Part shown: one piece after another, positions 1 through 6,547 of the stretch
How positions within the stretch are numbered: position 1 is the first letter of the stretch
Layout: the number at the start of each line of letters is the position of its first letter
Made by a program: the position numbers and the translations under genes
NCBI GenBank assembly: GCA_023432995.1
Contig: JAEZES010000142.1
Coordinates: 1-8,193 of the forward strand
Direction: 5' to 3'
DNA length: 8,193 nucleotides
Origin: Pseudomonadota bacterium
GTDB lineage: Bacteria; Pseudomonadota; Alphaproteobacteria; Sphingomonadales; Sphingomonadaceae
The notes under the pieces: generated by a model
What the model saw: only the letters and a program-made list of their open reading frames with translations
Told to the model about the DNA's origin: nothing
The model's database searches: none

Positions 1-24
1 CCCCCATGGACACCCACTAAGGCC

Positions 25-36
25 GGGGGGGGGGGG
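25..36. repeat. G12 homopolymer tract
   Basis: Twelve consecutive G residues lie about 97 nt upstream of the chosen start of the first gene. Such tracts are prone to slipped-strand change and to sequencing error. The tract is outside any convincing coding sequence, so an effect would have to be on transcription or on an upstream gene that is not visible here. Confidence 0.9.
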
Positions 37-120
37 CTGAAACCTCGGGGTTGCCGCGCCATGGCGCCCCGAGCCTCGCCGTGCTACGGAGGCCGCGCCC
101 GTGGCATTCAGCAAGCGGTA

Positions 121-127
121 GGGGAGG
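121..127 (+). promoter_or_regulatory. Shine-Dalgarno that decides the start of the TPR-like gene
   Basis: GGGGAGG sits 5 nt before the ATG at 133. The in-frame ATG at 61 has no comparable site and would put 24 residues in front of an otherwise normal signal peptide. Confidence 0.7.
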
Positions 128-132
128 CGTGC

Positions 133-507
133 ATGCGGCGGCGTTCGAGCCTTCGAGGGAGCCTCGCCGGGATGGTCCTGGCGCTGGCTGCCATGACCGC
201 CTTTCCCGCCGGCGCCGAGACTCTCGAGGAGCTCGATGCGCTGTCGGATCTGTCGGTGGACGAGCGCGGGGGGATCGCCGCGGCGAGGGACCAGGCCGGG
301 CGCGGCGAGTACCTCGAAGCGCTGGCGACGCTCGAGCGCGTACTCGCGGTCCATCCCAAGTCGCGTGAGGCGCGGCTGATCCACGCGGTCTACCTGTGCC
401 AGATAGACGACAAGCGCGGCGGGCTGGTCGAGATCGGCAAGCTCAAGGAAAAGCACTACACCCGGCAGCTCCTCGACGAGGCGCGTGCGATGTGCGGAGA
501 GGGCTGA
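133..507 (+). CDS. Small exported TPR-like protein
   Basis: Predicted 124-residue secreted protein of unknown function. Residues 1-28 form a classical signal peptide: basic start (MRRR), hydrophobic stretch (GMVLALAAM) and an AGA cleavage site before ETLEE. Residues about 49-82 read as one tetratricopeptide-like helix pair (small residues at Ala/Gly positions, Tyr60, Ala63, Leu67, Pro75), followed by further helix to about 106. A single TPR is short for a stand-alone scaffold, so it may pack against a partner. It stops 3 nt before the FecR-domain gene, so the two are almost certainly co-transcribed and probably interact in the periplasm; that last point is inference. The start at 133 was chosen over the in-frame ATG at 61 because of the strong ribosome-binding site and signal peptide. 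Export is fairly sure; the TPR assignment is moderate. Confidence 0.8.
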   Translation: MRRRSSLRGSLAGMVLALAAMTAFPAGAETLEELDALSDLSVDERGGIAAARDQAGRGEYLEALATLERVLAVHPKSREARLIHAVYLCQIDDKRGGLVEIGKLKEKHYTRQLLDEARAMCGEG

Positions 508-510
508 GCA

Positions 511-1446
511 ATGCGCAAGATCGCCGGGCGATCTGCCGTCGTTGCCTTAGGCCTGATCCTCGCCTCGGCGTTCGCCGCCGGCCCGGCGGCCGCACAACGG
601 GTGGAGGTCGGCAACGCCGCCACGGTCGTCGGCCAAGTGCAGATGACCAACGCCACGATTCGGTCGCCGCGGACGGTGGAGCGCCGGCAGCGGCTCGCCT
701 GGGGAGACCGGATCGACACCGGCCGCCGCTCGCAGCTGCAGATCCTGCTGCTTGACCGCTCGACTTTCGGCATCGGGGCGAGCTCGCGCGTGCAGATCGA
801 CCGGTTCGTCTACGACCCCGAGGCCGGGCGGTCGCTGTTCGCCACCCTGGCCAAAGGCGCGCTGCGGTTCTTCTCGGGGCGCCAGGAAGGCGAGAACCGG
901 GCCGACATCCAGAGCCCGTCGGGCCGCATCGGCATTCGCGGCACCGCGCTCGACCTGCTCGTCGGCGAAGAGGCGAGGGATATCGCCGAGGACGAGGAAT
1001 TCGTCGACGACGCCGATGTCCGCAGCAACAAGGACGAGGCCACACTGGTCGTCCTGCGCGGCCCCGGCGCCGGAACCGCGGGCGGGCTCGCGGTCGGGTC
1101 GGCCGAAGTCGAGGCCGCCGGCGTGCGCGTCGCGCTCACCCAGCCGGGCATGGCGGCCTACATCCCGCGCAACGGGGCGCCGCCGATCGGGCCGTTCTTC
1201 ATCTCCAACCGCGGGCTCGGCAAAGTGCAGGACGAACTCGCGCCCGAAGTGGCCCGCGCGGCCGACGGCAACGGCCTGCTCGAGGCGCTGGTTCCGGCGG
1301 CGATCGGGGCGGTCGCGCTCGGCGTCCTGCTGAGCGGCGACGGCGACGACGACCGTCCCAGCCCGCGCGGGGATGTCGGCAACCGCGGCGGCAACGACAG
1401 CCCCGGCGGCCGTGCCCCGCCGGATAACCCCCAGCGTCCGCGCTGA
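511..1446 (+). CDS. Exported FecR-domain protein
   Basis: Predicted 311-residue periplasmic FecR-domain protein. Residues 1-28 are a signal peptide with an AAA cleavage site before QRVEVG. The FecR core spans about 62-150: GDRIDTG at 65-71, LLLDRSTFGIG at 79-89, a GALRFFSG segment at 116-123, and SPSGRIGIRGT at 135-145, the hallmark end of these domains. An acidic insert (about 153-176) interrupts the region after the core. Residues about 255-275 form a hydrophobic segment, followed by an acidic DGDDD and a Gly/Pro/Arg-rich disordered tail. There is no cytoplasmic N-terminal part as in classical FecR anti-sigma factors and no ECF sigma gene nearby, so siderophore signalling is unlikely. GGAGAGGG at 496-503 is its ribosome-binding site. 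It converges with a CHASE2 cyclase gene; FecR-domain proteins are often encoded beside CHASE2 proteins, so a role in periplasmic sensing is inferred. Confidence 0.85.
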   Translation: MRKIAGRSAVVALGLILASAFAAGPAAAQRVEVGNAATVVGQVQMTNATIRSPRTVERRQRLAWGDRIDTGRRSQLQILLLDRSTFGIGASSRVQIDRFVYDPEAGRSLFATLAKGALRFFSGRQEGENRADIQSPSGRIGIRGTALDLLVGEEARDIAEDEEFVDDADVRSNKDEATLVVLRGPGAGTAGGLAVGSAEVEAAGVRVALTQPGMAAYIPRNGAPPIGPFFISNRGLGKVQDELAPEVARAADGNGLLEALVPAAIGAVALGVLLSGDGDDDRPSPRGDVGNRGGNDSPGGRAPPDNPQRPR

Positions 1447-1452
1447 CCGGCC

Positions 1453-3690
1453 CTACTTCTCGGTAGCCTGGAACACCCCGTCCCACCCTGCGGGCGGCGG
1501 GTTGCGGCGCAGCGCGGCCAGTCGCTCGGCGAACAGCTCTGCCAGGGCGGACATGCCGAACGCCGCGTAATCGGCACGCCCGGCGTCGAGCGCCTGCTGC
1601 GCCGCGTCCCAGTCGGCCGCCCGGTAGGCTGCGACGAAGGCCGCGTGCGAGCGGGCGAGCCGATCGAACCCGGGCTCGCCCTTCATCGTCTCGTCGCCGA
1701 GCAGCGCGAACACCGCTTCGGGCGTGTCGCGCCCGACCACGCGCACCCGGTCGAGCTCGAGCAGGGCAAACCCGTCGAGCCGCTCGGCCAGGGCATGGCC
1801 GACGACGATCGGGACATGGTAAAGCTTGGTCAGCCCTTCGAGCCGCGAGGCCAGGTTTACCGTGTCGCCGATCAGCGAATAGGCGAGCCGCTGGCGCGAG
1901 CCCATGTTTCCGACGCAGCAGAGCCCCGAGTTGAGCCCGATCCCGATCCGAACCTCGCCCGGCCAGACGGCATCGTTTCGTCCGGGCATCGTGCGGTTGA
2001 GTGCGTCGGTCTCGGCGACCATCGCCAGCGCGGCCCGCGCGGCGTTGGCGTGGTGGTCGGGATCGTCGAGCGGCGCGTTCCAGAACGCCAGGATCGCGTC
2101 GCCGATGTACTTGTCGAGGGTCGCCCGGCGGGCGAGCAGTATCTCGCTCATCGGCGTCAGGAAGGCGATCAGGAAATCGATCACCTGGCGCGGACCGAGG
2201 TGCTCGGAGATACGCGAGAAGCCGCGGATGTCGCACATCAGCACGCTCATGTCGCGCTCCTCGCCGCCGAGCTCGAGCTTGCCCGGGTCGGCGGCGATCT
2301 GCCGCACGATCTCGGGCGAGAGATAGCGGTCGAAGGCGGCGTGGATGTAGCGCCGCTGGCGCTCCTCGCGGTAGAATACGACCACCGTCTGCACCGCGTA
2401 GACCACGGCGAGCGCGAGCATCGGATAAGTCGGGTCGAACAGGTAGCCGAGACGGACGAAGGCGAACCAGCTGGCCGCGGCCACCGCGGCGATGCCGAGC
2501 AGTGCCGCCAGCGCCCCCATCGTCGCTCCGAGCCGCGGCAGCAGCAGCGACAGGCCGATGCCGAGCACGAGCACGAGCAGCAGTTCGGCCCCGAGCGCCC
2601 AGTCGGGCCGTTCGAGGAAATCCCCGGCGAGAATCTGCTCGGTCGCGGCCGCATGCACGGTGACTCCGCCGGTGCTGTCGCTGAGCGGGGTCGCGACCAG
2701 GTCCTGCAGCCCCACGGCGCTGCCCCCGACGTAGACGATTCGTCCCTCGACGGCCCCGGCGAGCTCCCCGTCGTTCATCGCGCCCGTGACGATCGTCCAG
2801 GCGGGGATCGCCGTCCGCGTCCCCTCCCTGGGAAAGTGGACCCACATTTCGCCTTGGTCGTTGACCGGAATCTCGAGTCCGTCGAGGCGAACCGCCACCG
2901 CTGCCCCGGGCGCGGACAGCGTCTCGCCGCTGCCGTCGCTGGCGACGAGGTTGGGCGAACCCGCCCCGCGCGCGACCCGCACCGCCTCGAGCGACAGGGC
3001 CGGGACCAGCGTATCGCGATGCATCGCCGCCAGCGGCACACGGCGGATGATGCCGTCGGCATCGCGGTCGAGCGTGACGAAGCCCATGCCGGCGGCGGCG
3101 GCTTCGAGCCCGGGCATCGGCAGCAGGGCGCCGTCGGACCGTGTCAGCTCGGTCGGCATGGAACCGTGAAGGGTGAAGCCGACCTTGGGCTCGGCGTCGC
3201 GCCCCTCCCGGCCGTCGATGAAGAAATAGGACAGCACCACCGGGGCTTCGGCGATGCTCTCGGCGAATAGCGCGTCGTGGTCCGGCAGCCCGGTCAGGGC
3301 CCGGTTCACCGCCTCGTCCCGGCCGGCTCGCGCATAGCGCGCCGCAACTTCTGCCGGCGATGTTCGGTCGGGTTCGGAAAAGACGATGTCGTAGGCGATC
3401 GCCGTCGCCCCCGCCTGGGCCAGCCGGCGGGTCAGCTCGGCAAGGTCGGTGCGCGGCCAGGGCCACTGGCCGAGCCGCCTGATCGACTCTTCGTCGATGT
3501 CCACGACGGCCACCCGGTCCGCCTCGCTCGCGGTTCGCGGAGCGACCGTTTGATAGGCGTCGAACACCTGCAGCCGCAGGCGCTCCAGGGGTGCCGGGTC
3601 GGTCCACTGCAGCAGCGCGACCAGCAGCAGCGCGGCAAGCCCCGCCAGCTCAGGCGCGAACCTCGCAAGCCGGGCCAACCGCGCCGCCAT
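1453..3690 (-). CDS. CHASE2-domain class III adenylate cyclase
   Basis: Predicted 745-residue inner-membrane enzyme converting ATP to cAMP in response to a periplasmic signal. Order: one membrane helix (about 14-28), periplasmic CHASE2 domain (about 30-355), three membrane helices (about 366-385, 389-411, 420-440), a short linker with RYLSPE at 455-460, then the cyclase catalytic domain (about 478-665). Metal-binding aspartates are Asp487 (MCDIRGFS) and Asp531 (DKYIGDA). Lys527 occupies the adenine-selecting position; its usual Asp partner is replaced by Ser605 (YSLIGDTVN), as in class IIIb cyclases. The transition-state Asn612 and Arg616 are present, so the enzyme should be active. A helical tail with a PPPAGWDGVF motif ends the protein, as is common in CHASE2 cyclases. 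The start at 3690 has a purine-rich GGGGGAAG just upstream. Its stop lies 6 nt from that of the convergent FecR gene. The ligand is unknown. Confidence 0.93.
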   Translation of the reverse strand: MAARLARLARFAPELAGLAALLLVALLQWTDPAPLERLRLQVFDAYQTVAPRTASEADRVAVVDIDEESIRRLGQWPWPRTDLAELTRRLAQAGATAIAYDIVFSEPDRTSPAEVAARYARAGRDEAVNRALTGLPDHDALFAESIAEAPVVLSYFFIDGREGRDAEPKVGFTLHGSMPTELTRSDGALLPMPGLEAAAAGMGFVTLDRDADGIIRRVPLAAMHRDTLVPALSLEAVRVARGAGSPNLVASDGSGETLSAPGAAVAVRLDGLEIPVNDQGEMWVHFPREGTRTAIPAWTIVTGAMNDGELAGAVEGRIVYVGGSAVGLQDLVATPLSDSTGGVTVHAAATEQILAGDFLERPDWALGAELLLVLVLGIGLSLLLPRLGATMGALAALLGIAAVAAASWFAFVRLGYLFDPTYPMLALAVVYAVQTVVVFYREERQRRYIHAAFDRYLSPEIVRQIAADPGKLELGGEERDMSVLMCDIRGFSRISEHLGPRQVIDFLIAFLTPMSEILLARRATLDKYIGDAILAFWNAPLDDPDHHANAARAALAMVAETDALNRTMPGRNDAVWPGEVRIGIGLNSGLCCVGNMGSRQRLAYSLIGDTVNLASRLEGLTKLYHVPIVVGHALAERLDGFALLELDRVRVVGRDTPEAVFALLGDETMKGEPGFDRLARSHAAFVAAYRAADWDAAQQALDAGRADYAAFGMSALAELFAERLAALRRNPPPAGWDGVFQATEK

Positions 3691-3777
3691 CCGCTTCCCC
3701 CGAGACGATCGCCGGCAGGCTATGGTCGCCCGGTGAAGAAAGCAAATCCCCGGGCCGGTTATCCGCCGGCCCGAGGC
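3691..3777. other. Intergenic region between oxidoreductase and cyclase genes
   Basis: This 87-nt gap holds the oxidoreductase terminator hairpin on its right side and must contain the cyclase promoter if that gene is transcribed independently. Only a weak promoter-like pair was seen, so no promoter is called. Confidence 0.5.
3741..3773 (-). terminator. Probable intrinsic terminator after the Gfo/Idh/MocA gene
   Basis: CGGGCCGG (3751-3758) and CCGGCCCG (3766-3773) form a perfect 8-bp GC-rich stem with a 7-nt loop. It begins 4 nt after the stop codon of the minus-strand oxidoreductase. On the minus strand the stem is followed by a T-rich stretch (GGGATTTGCTTTCTTC), not a pure T run, so efficiency is uncertain. 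Confidence 0.55.
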
Positions 3778-4938
3778 CTAGAGCGTGACCACGGCCCCGC
3801 CGGCATCGGCGCTGCGATACATCGCCTCGATCAAGCGGATGTCGCGCAGGCCCATCTCGCCCGGGGTCAGGTGCGGCGTGTTGGTCCGCGCCGCCTCGGA
3901 AAAGCCGTCGAGCTGGGCGGCGAACTGGGTCATCGGGTTGCCCGCGCCGACCGGACGGCCGCCGAGCAGGATGTTGTTGTCGTCGTAGGTCGTTGCCGGC
4001 TGCATCTCGATCGAGCTGCTCGAGCCGAGGTAGTGCTGGCGCGAGACGTAGGGGCTGTAGCTGTACGACGACGAGCCGCTCACGCTGACCCCGCTGGCCG
4101 TCGTCAGGCGCCACTCGATCCCGCCCTCGACTTCGGCGAAGCGGGGGTCGTCCTTCGGGTAGGCGTAAACCGCCGAGACCGACACCGGCGTGTCGCCCTC
4201 GAGCATCATCAGCGAGGTGTTGAGGCCGTAGACGCCGATGTCGAACATCGACCCGCCGCCGGCGAGCAGCTTCTCGAGCCGCCACTTGTGCGGCGGGAAC
4301 TGCGGGTTGGCGTTGAACCCGTGCGCGTTCTGCACCGCGCGGATCGCGCCGATCTCGCCGGCCTTGATCCGCCGCAGCGCCTCGCGGTTGGTCGGCTCGA
4401 AGTGCACGCGATAGGCCACGCCGAGCTGTCGGTTGTTGGCCCTGGCCGCGGCGACCATCCGTTCGCACTCGGCGCTGGTCGAGGCCATCGGCTTCTCGCA
4501 CAGCACGTGCTTGCCGGCCTCGAGCGCGCGCACCGTGTACTCGGCGTGGAGGCCGACCGGGAGCACGATGTAGACGCAGTCGATCTCGCCGCTGTCCTTC
4601 ATCCCGTCGTAGTTGGCGTAGTCGTAGAACCGGTTGACCCCGTGGCGCGCCCCAAGGTCGCGGGCCTTGGCGGGGTTGCCCGAGACGAAGGCGGTCATGC
4701 GCGACCGACGGGCGTTGGCGAAGCCGGGAATGACCTGGTTGATGGCGAAGCTGCCGAGGCCGACGACGGCCCAGCGCATCTTCTCGGACGGCAGCGCCGG
4801 TTGCGGCGCGGCGTCGCCCGGCATCGGCTGGCCTTCGGCGGTCTGCGCCAGCACGCGCGTCGCAGACAGCGCGAGCGGGGCGGCGGCGGCCGCGGCCAGC
4901 AGGCGGCGGCGGGTGAGATCGGTTTCGCTGGCGGACAT
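3778..4938 (-). CDS. Tat-exported Gfo/Idh/MocA oxidoreductase, glucose-fructose oxidoreductase-like
   Basis: Predicted 386-residue NAD(P)-dependent sugar oxidoreductase exported in folded form to the periplasm. Residues 1-31 look like a twin-arginine signal (TRRRLL at 9-14, an Ala-rich core, VLA cleavage site before QTAEG). The nucleotide-binding Rossmann domain starts at about 54 with GLGSFA (60-65). EKP at 148-150 is the family's conserved Lys motif, and GGGSMFDIGVYGLN (227-240) contains the substrate-site Asp and Tyr. The text resembles Zymomonas glucose-fructose oxidoreductase throughout (for example GFANARRSR, VYIVLP, YGLN). In that enzyme the cofactor is tightly bound and one sugar is oxidised while another is reduced; whether this protein does so is inference. 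It is shorter than the Zymomonas precursor, mainly in the leader and C-terminus. GAGAGGA lies 7 nt before the ATG. A LacI-type palindrome lies just upstream, and a terminator follows. Other aldose dehydrogenases of the family are possible. Confidence 0.88.
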   Translation of the reverse strand: MSASETDLTRRRLLAAAAAAPLALSATRVLAQTAEGQPMPGDAAPQPALPSEKMRWAVVGLGSFAINQVIPGFANARRSRMTAFVSGNPAKARDLGARHGVNRFYDYANYDGMKDSGEIDCVYIVLPVGLHAEYTVRALEAGKHVLCEKPMASTSAECERMVAAARANNRQLGVAYRVHFEPTNREALRRIKAGEIGAIRAVQNAHGFNANPQFPPHKWRLEKLLAGGGSMFDIGVYGLNTSLMMLEGDTPVSVSAVYAYPKDDPRFAEVEGGIEWRLTTASGVSVSGSSSYSYSPYVSRQHYLGSSSSIEMQPATTYDDNNILLGGRPVGAGNPMTQFAAQLDGFSEAARTNTPHLTPGEMGLRDIRLIEAMYRSADAGGAVVTL

Positions 4939-4958
4939 GGCTGGTTCCTCTCCCGGTA

Positions 4959-4970
4959 GGTAGCGCTACC
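4959..4970. promoter_or_regulatory. LacI-family-type operator palindrome
   Basis: GGTAGCGCTACC is a perfect 12-bp palindrome with the central CG typical of LacI/GalR-family operators, and it is close to the XylR-type operator known from Caulobacter. On the minus strand it reads TGGTAGCGCTACCT, one base short of a 14-bp palindrome. It lies 20 nt upstream of the oxidoreductase start and overlaps the candidate -10 element, the usual place for a repressor site. The regulator gene is not in the window. Confidence 0.65.
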
Positions 4971-4995
4971 ATGCACGTTTCGGCGTCGCTGTCAC
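4968..4995 (-). promoter_or_regulatory. Candidate promoter of the oxidoreductase gene
   Basis: Minus-strand GTGACA (4990-4995) matches the -35 consensus at five of six positions. CATGGT (4968-4973), 16 nt on, is a weak -10 with three matches. The -35 overlaps the stop codon of the upstream gene and the -10 overlaps the palindrome. The operator's position supports a promoter here more than the -10 match does. Confidence 0.35.
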
Positions 4996-5675
4996 CTGTC
5001 GGGTGAGGGGACCCATTTCATCACCCCGCCGGCGAACGGAGTCCACCAGCCGGTGCGCACCCCGGCGTGCGCCAGCACGTCGCTGGTCCACTGGTTGCAG
5101 GTGTTGGTCGCGGTGTACTCGCCCGGCGCGTCGTAGAACACGTCGTGCGGGCCGTAGCCGGGGTAACGCACGCGCTTGCCCTGCGGGAGCGAGCGGCCGA
5201 TCGCGGCCACGAGGCGCCTGTACTGCGACCGCGTGAGCCGGATCGGGCGGAAATCGGCCGACGGTGCGGGACGGACGTAGTGGGCCACGTGGAGCAGGCC
5301 CTTGCCGCCGACGCCGACGATGCGCAGCATGGTCGTGGGCGAAAGGTCCCACCAGGTCGGCGTGTTGAGGAACACCTCCTTCTCGCCCCAGCTGATCGCG
5401 ACATGGGTGTAGTCGCGGCCGGGGACGGCGACGTCGGCCACCGGGAACACCGGTCGCCAGTCAGCTTCCGGAGTCACCAGCGGCAGGACCAGTTCGGTGT
5501 GCACGCCATTGGTGCCGAGCAGGATCTCGATTCCTTCGGCCGGTTCCTGCCAACCCGAATTGCGCGGGATCGACGAGCCGACCCAGCCGGCCAGTGCGAA
5601 AGCTGCCAGCGCGATCGCGACGCCGGCTAGGATCGCACCGAGCGCCTTGATCAGGCGGAGCGCCGGCGCAACCAC
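4992..5675 (-). CDS. TIGR02117/DUF2459 family membrane-anchored protein
   Basis: Predicted 227-residue protein of the TIGR02117 (DUF2459) family, function unproven. A single N-terminal membrane helix (about 8-32) is followed by a domain that should face the periplasm. Recognisable family text includes GVHTELVLP (57-65), WGEKEVFLNTPTWWDL (96-111) and YTATNTCNQWTSDVL (187-201). His59 and Cys193 are set like the catalytic pair of permuted papain-like (NlpC/P60-related) hydrolases, so an amidase or peptidase role is possible but inferred. No ATG exists before the membrane helix. The GTG at 5675 was chosen; it overlaps the 3' end of prmA by 25 nt and lacks a clear ribosome-binding site, so translation would depend on coupling. 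A CTG at 5654 overlapping the prmA stop is an alternative. It appears to be the last gene of the SDR-to-prmA operon, before the separately controlled oxidoreductase. Confidence 0.82.
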   Translation of the reverse strand: MVAPALRLIKALGAILAGVAIALAAFALAGWVGSSIPRNSGWQEPAEGIEILLGTNGVHTELVLPLVTPEADWRPVFPVADVAVPGRDYTHVAISWGEKEVFLNTPTWWDLSPTTMLRIVGVGGKGLLHVAHYVRPAPSADFRPIRLTRSQYRRLVAAIGRSLPQGKRVRYPGYGPHDVFYDAPGEYTATNTCNQWTSDVLAHAGVRTGWWTPFAGGVMKWVPSPDR

Positions 5676-6547
5676 AGGATCGACCAGTCGCCGTTGACCA
5701 GCCGCGCGGCGAGGCGGAATCCGGCGATGCGGCAGGCGGTACGAACCGCGGGTTGCTGCGTCGTCAGCAGCCCGGCGAGGAGCAGGTGGCCGCGTGGCGC
5801 GACGGCGTCGGCGAAGTCCCCGGCCAGCGCGATCAGCGGGCCGGCGAGGATGTTGGCGATGACGAGGTCGTAGGGGGCGCGGTCGGCGAGCAGCGGATGG
5901 TCGAAGCCCTCGGCAACGACCATCGCCAACTCGCCGGGCGCGGCGCCGAGCCGGACGGCGTTGAGGCGGGCGTTTTCGGCCACGACCGGCTCGCACACCG
6001 CGTCGATGTCGCTCGCGATGGCGCGCGTGCCGGGCCAAAGCCGGAGCGTGGCAAAGGCGAGCAGCCCGGTGCCCGTGCCGATGTCGGCCAGGTTGCGCAC
6101 CACCACGCCGCGCCGTTTCATCGTGTCGAGCATCAGCAGGCAGCCGGCCGTGGTCGCGTGCTGCCCGGTGCCGAACGCCTGCGCTGCGGGGATCACCAGG
6201 TCGACCGCCTGCGGGTCGGCGGCGAAGTCGGGTGTGTGGACGTGGAACCGGCCGGCGCGGATGGGCTCGGTCAGCCGCTGCGTCTCGGCCACCCAGTCGG
6301 TGTCGGGCACCTCCTCGGTGGCCAGCGCGGGCCCGGCTGGACCGAACAGCGCGACGACGGCCTCGTAGTCGGCCGGTCGCGGCTTGCGCGGCAAGTAGGC
6401 CTCGAGCACCCATTCGTCGGGCCGCTCCTGGGCTACCTCGCTCCCGGTCAGGACGATGTCGGGGTCCCACTCGTCGAGCGCCTCGTGCGCGGCGAGCGCG
6501 GCCTGCACGACGCGCTTGGGCGCCCGGGCGACGAGCTTCCAGTTCAT
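5651..6547 (-). CDS. prmA: Ribosomal protein L11 methyltransferase
   Basis: Predicted 298-residue cytoplasmic enzyme that methylates ribosomal protein L11 using S-adenosylmethionine. The N-terminal substrate-recognition domain (about 1-90) ends in DTDWVAETQ. The linker has TEPIRAGRFHVHTP (93-106). The catalytic domain contains AFGTGQHATTAGCL (124-137), the SAM-binding loop LADIGTGTGLLAFA (153-166), Asp180 and Asp182 at the end of the next strand, and VIANILAGPL (229-238), which carries the family's signature NILAGPL. Length is normal for PrmA. The ATG at 6547 overlaps the stop of the beta-lactamase gene as ATGA, indicating translational coupling. A longer reading frame extends to 6703, but the extra 52 residues are Arg-rich, overlap the upstream gene and do not belong to the family. 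The gene is usually dispensable in model bacteria, so its place beside an antibiotic hydrolase is not informative by itself. Confidence 0.93.
   Translation of the reverse strand: MNWKLVARAPKRVVQAALAAHEALDEWDPDIVLTGSEVAQERPDEWVLEAYLPRKPRPADYEAVVALFGPAGPALATEEVPDTDWVAETQRLTEPIRAGRFHVHTPDFAADPQAVDLVIPAAQAFGTGQHATTAGCLLMLDTMKRRGVVVRNLADIGTGTGLLAFATLRLWPGTRAIASDIDAVCEPVVAENARLNAVRLGAAPGELAMVVAEGFDHPLLADRAPYDLVIANILAGPLIALAGDFADAVAPRGHLLLAGLLTTQQPAVRTACRIAGFRLAARLVNGDWSILWLRRRSA

Larger units (their letters stand above)
1..132. other. Upstream non-coding region of the TPR/FecR pair
   Basis: No convincing gene is seen here. A reading frame ending in TAA at 18-20 could be the tail of a gene lying outside the window, but too little is present to judge. 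The region holds the G12 tract and a perfect 12-bp palindrome (GCGCCATGGCGC, 56-67). The promoter of the following two genes probably lies here, but no good -35/-10 pair could be recognised. Confidence 0.5.

Noticed and set aside
56..67. 12-bp palindrome GCGCCATGGCGC as a regulatory site
   Set aside because: Short GC-rich palindromes are common in this base composition, and there is no nearby promoter or second copy to support an operator.
511..1446. FecR protein as a classical anti-sigma regulator of iron uptake
   Set aside because: It has a cleavable signal peptide instead of a cytoplasmic anti-sigma domain, and no ECF sigma factor or TonB-dependent receptor gene is nearby.
1199..3607. 802-codon minus-strand open frame overlapping the cyclase in another frame
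   Set aside because: It is almost entirely Arg/Ala/Gly low-complexity translation with no motifs, while the overlapping frame encodes an intact CHASE2 cyclase.
3719..3745. Possible cyclase promoter on the minus strand (TTGCTT, 15 nt, CATAGC)
   Set aside because: Each box matches consensus at only three of six positions, the spacing is short, and the -35 lies in the T-rich tail of the oxidoreductase terminator.
1645..4959. Two long plus-strand open frames (541 and 560 codons) opposite the cyclase and oxidoreductase genes
   Set aside because: They are antisense to genes with full family motifs, are rich in Arg, Gly, His and Asp without domain text, and arise easily in very GC-rich DNA.
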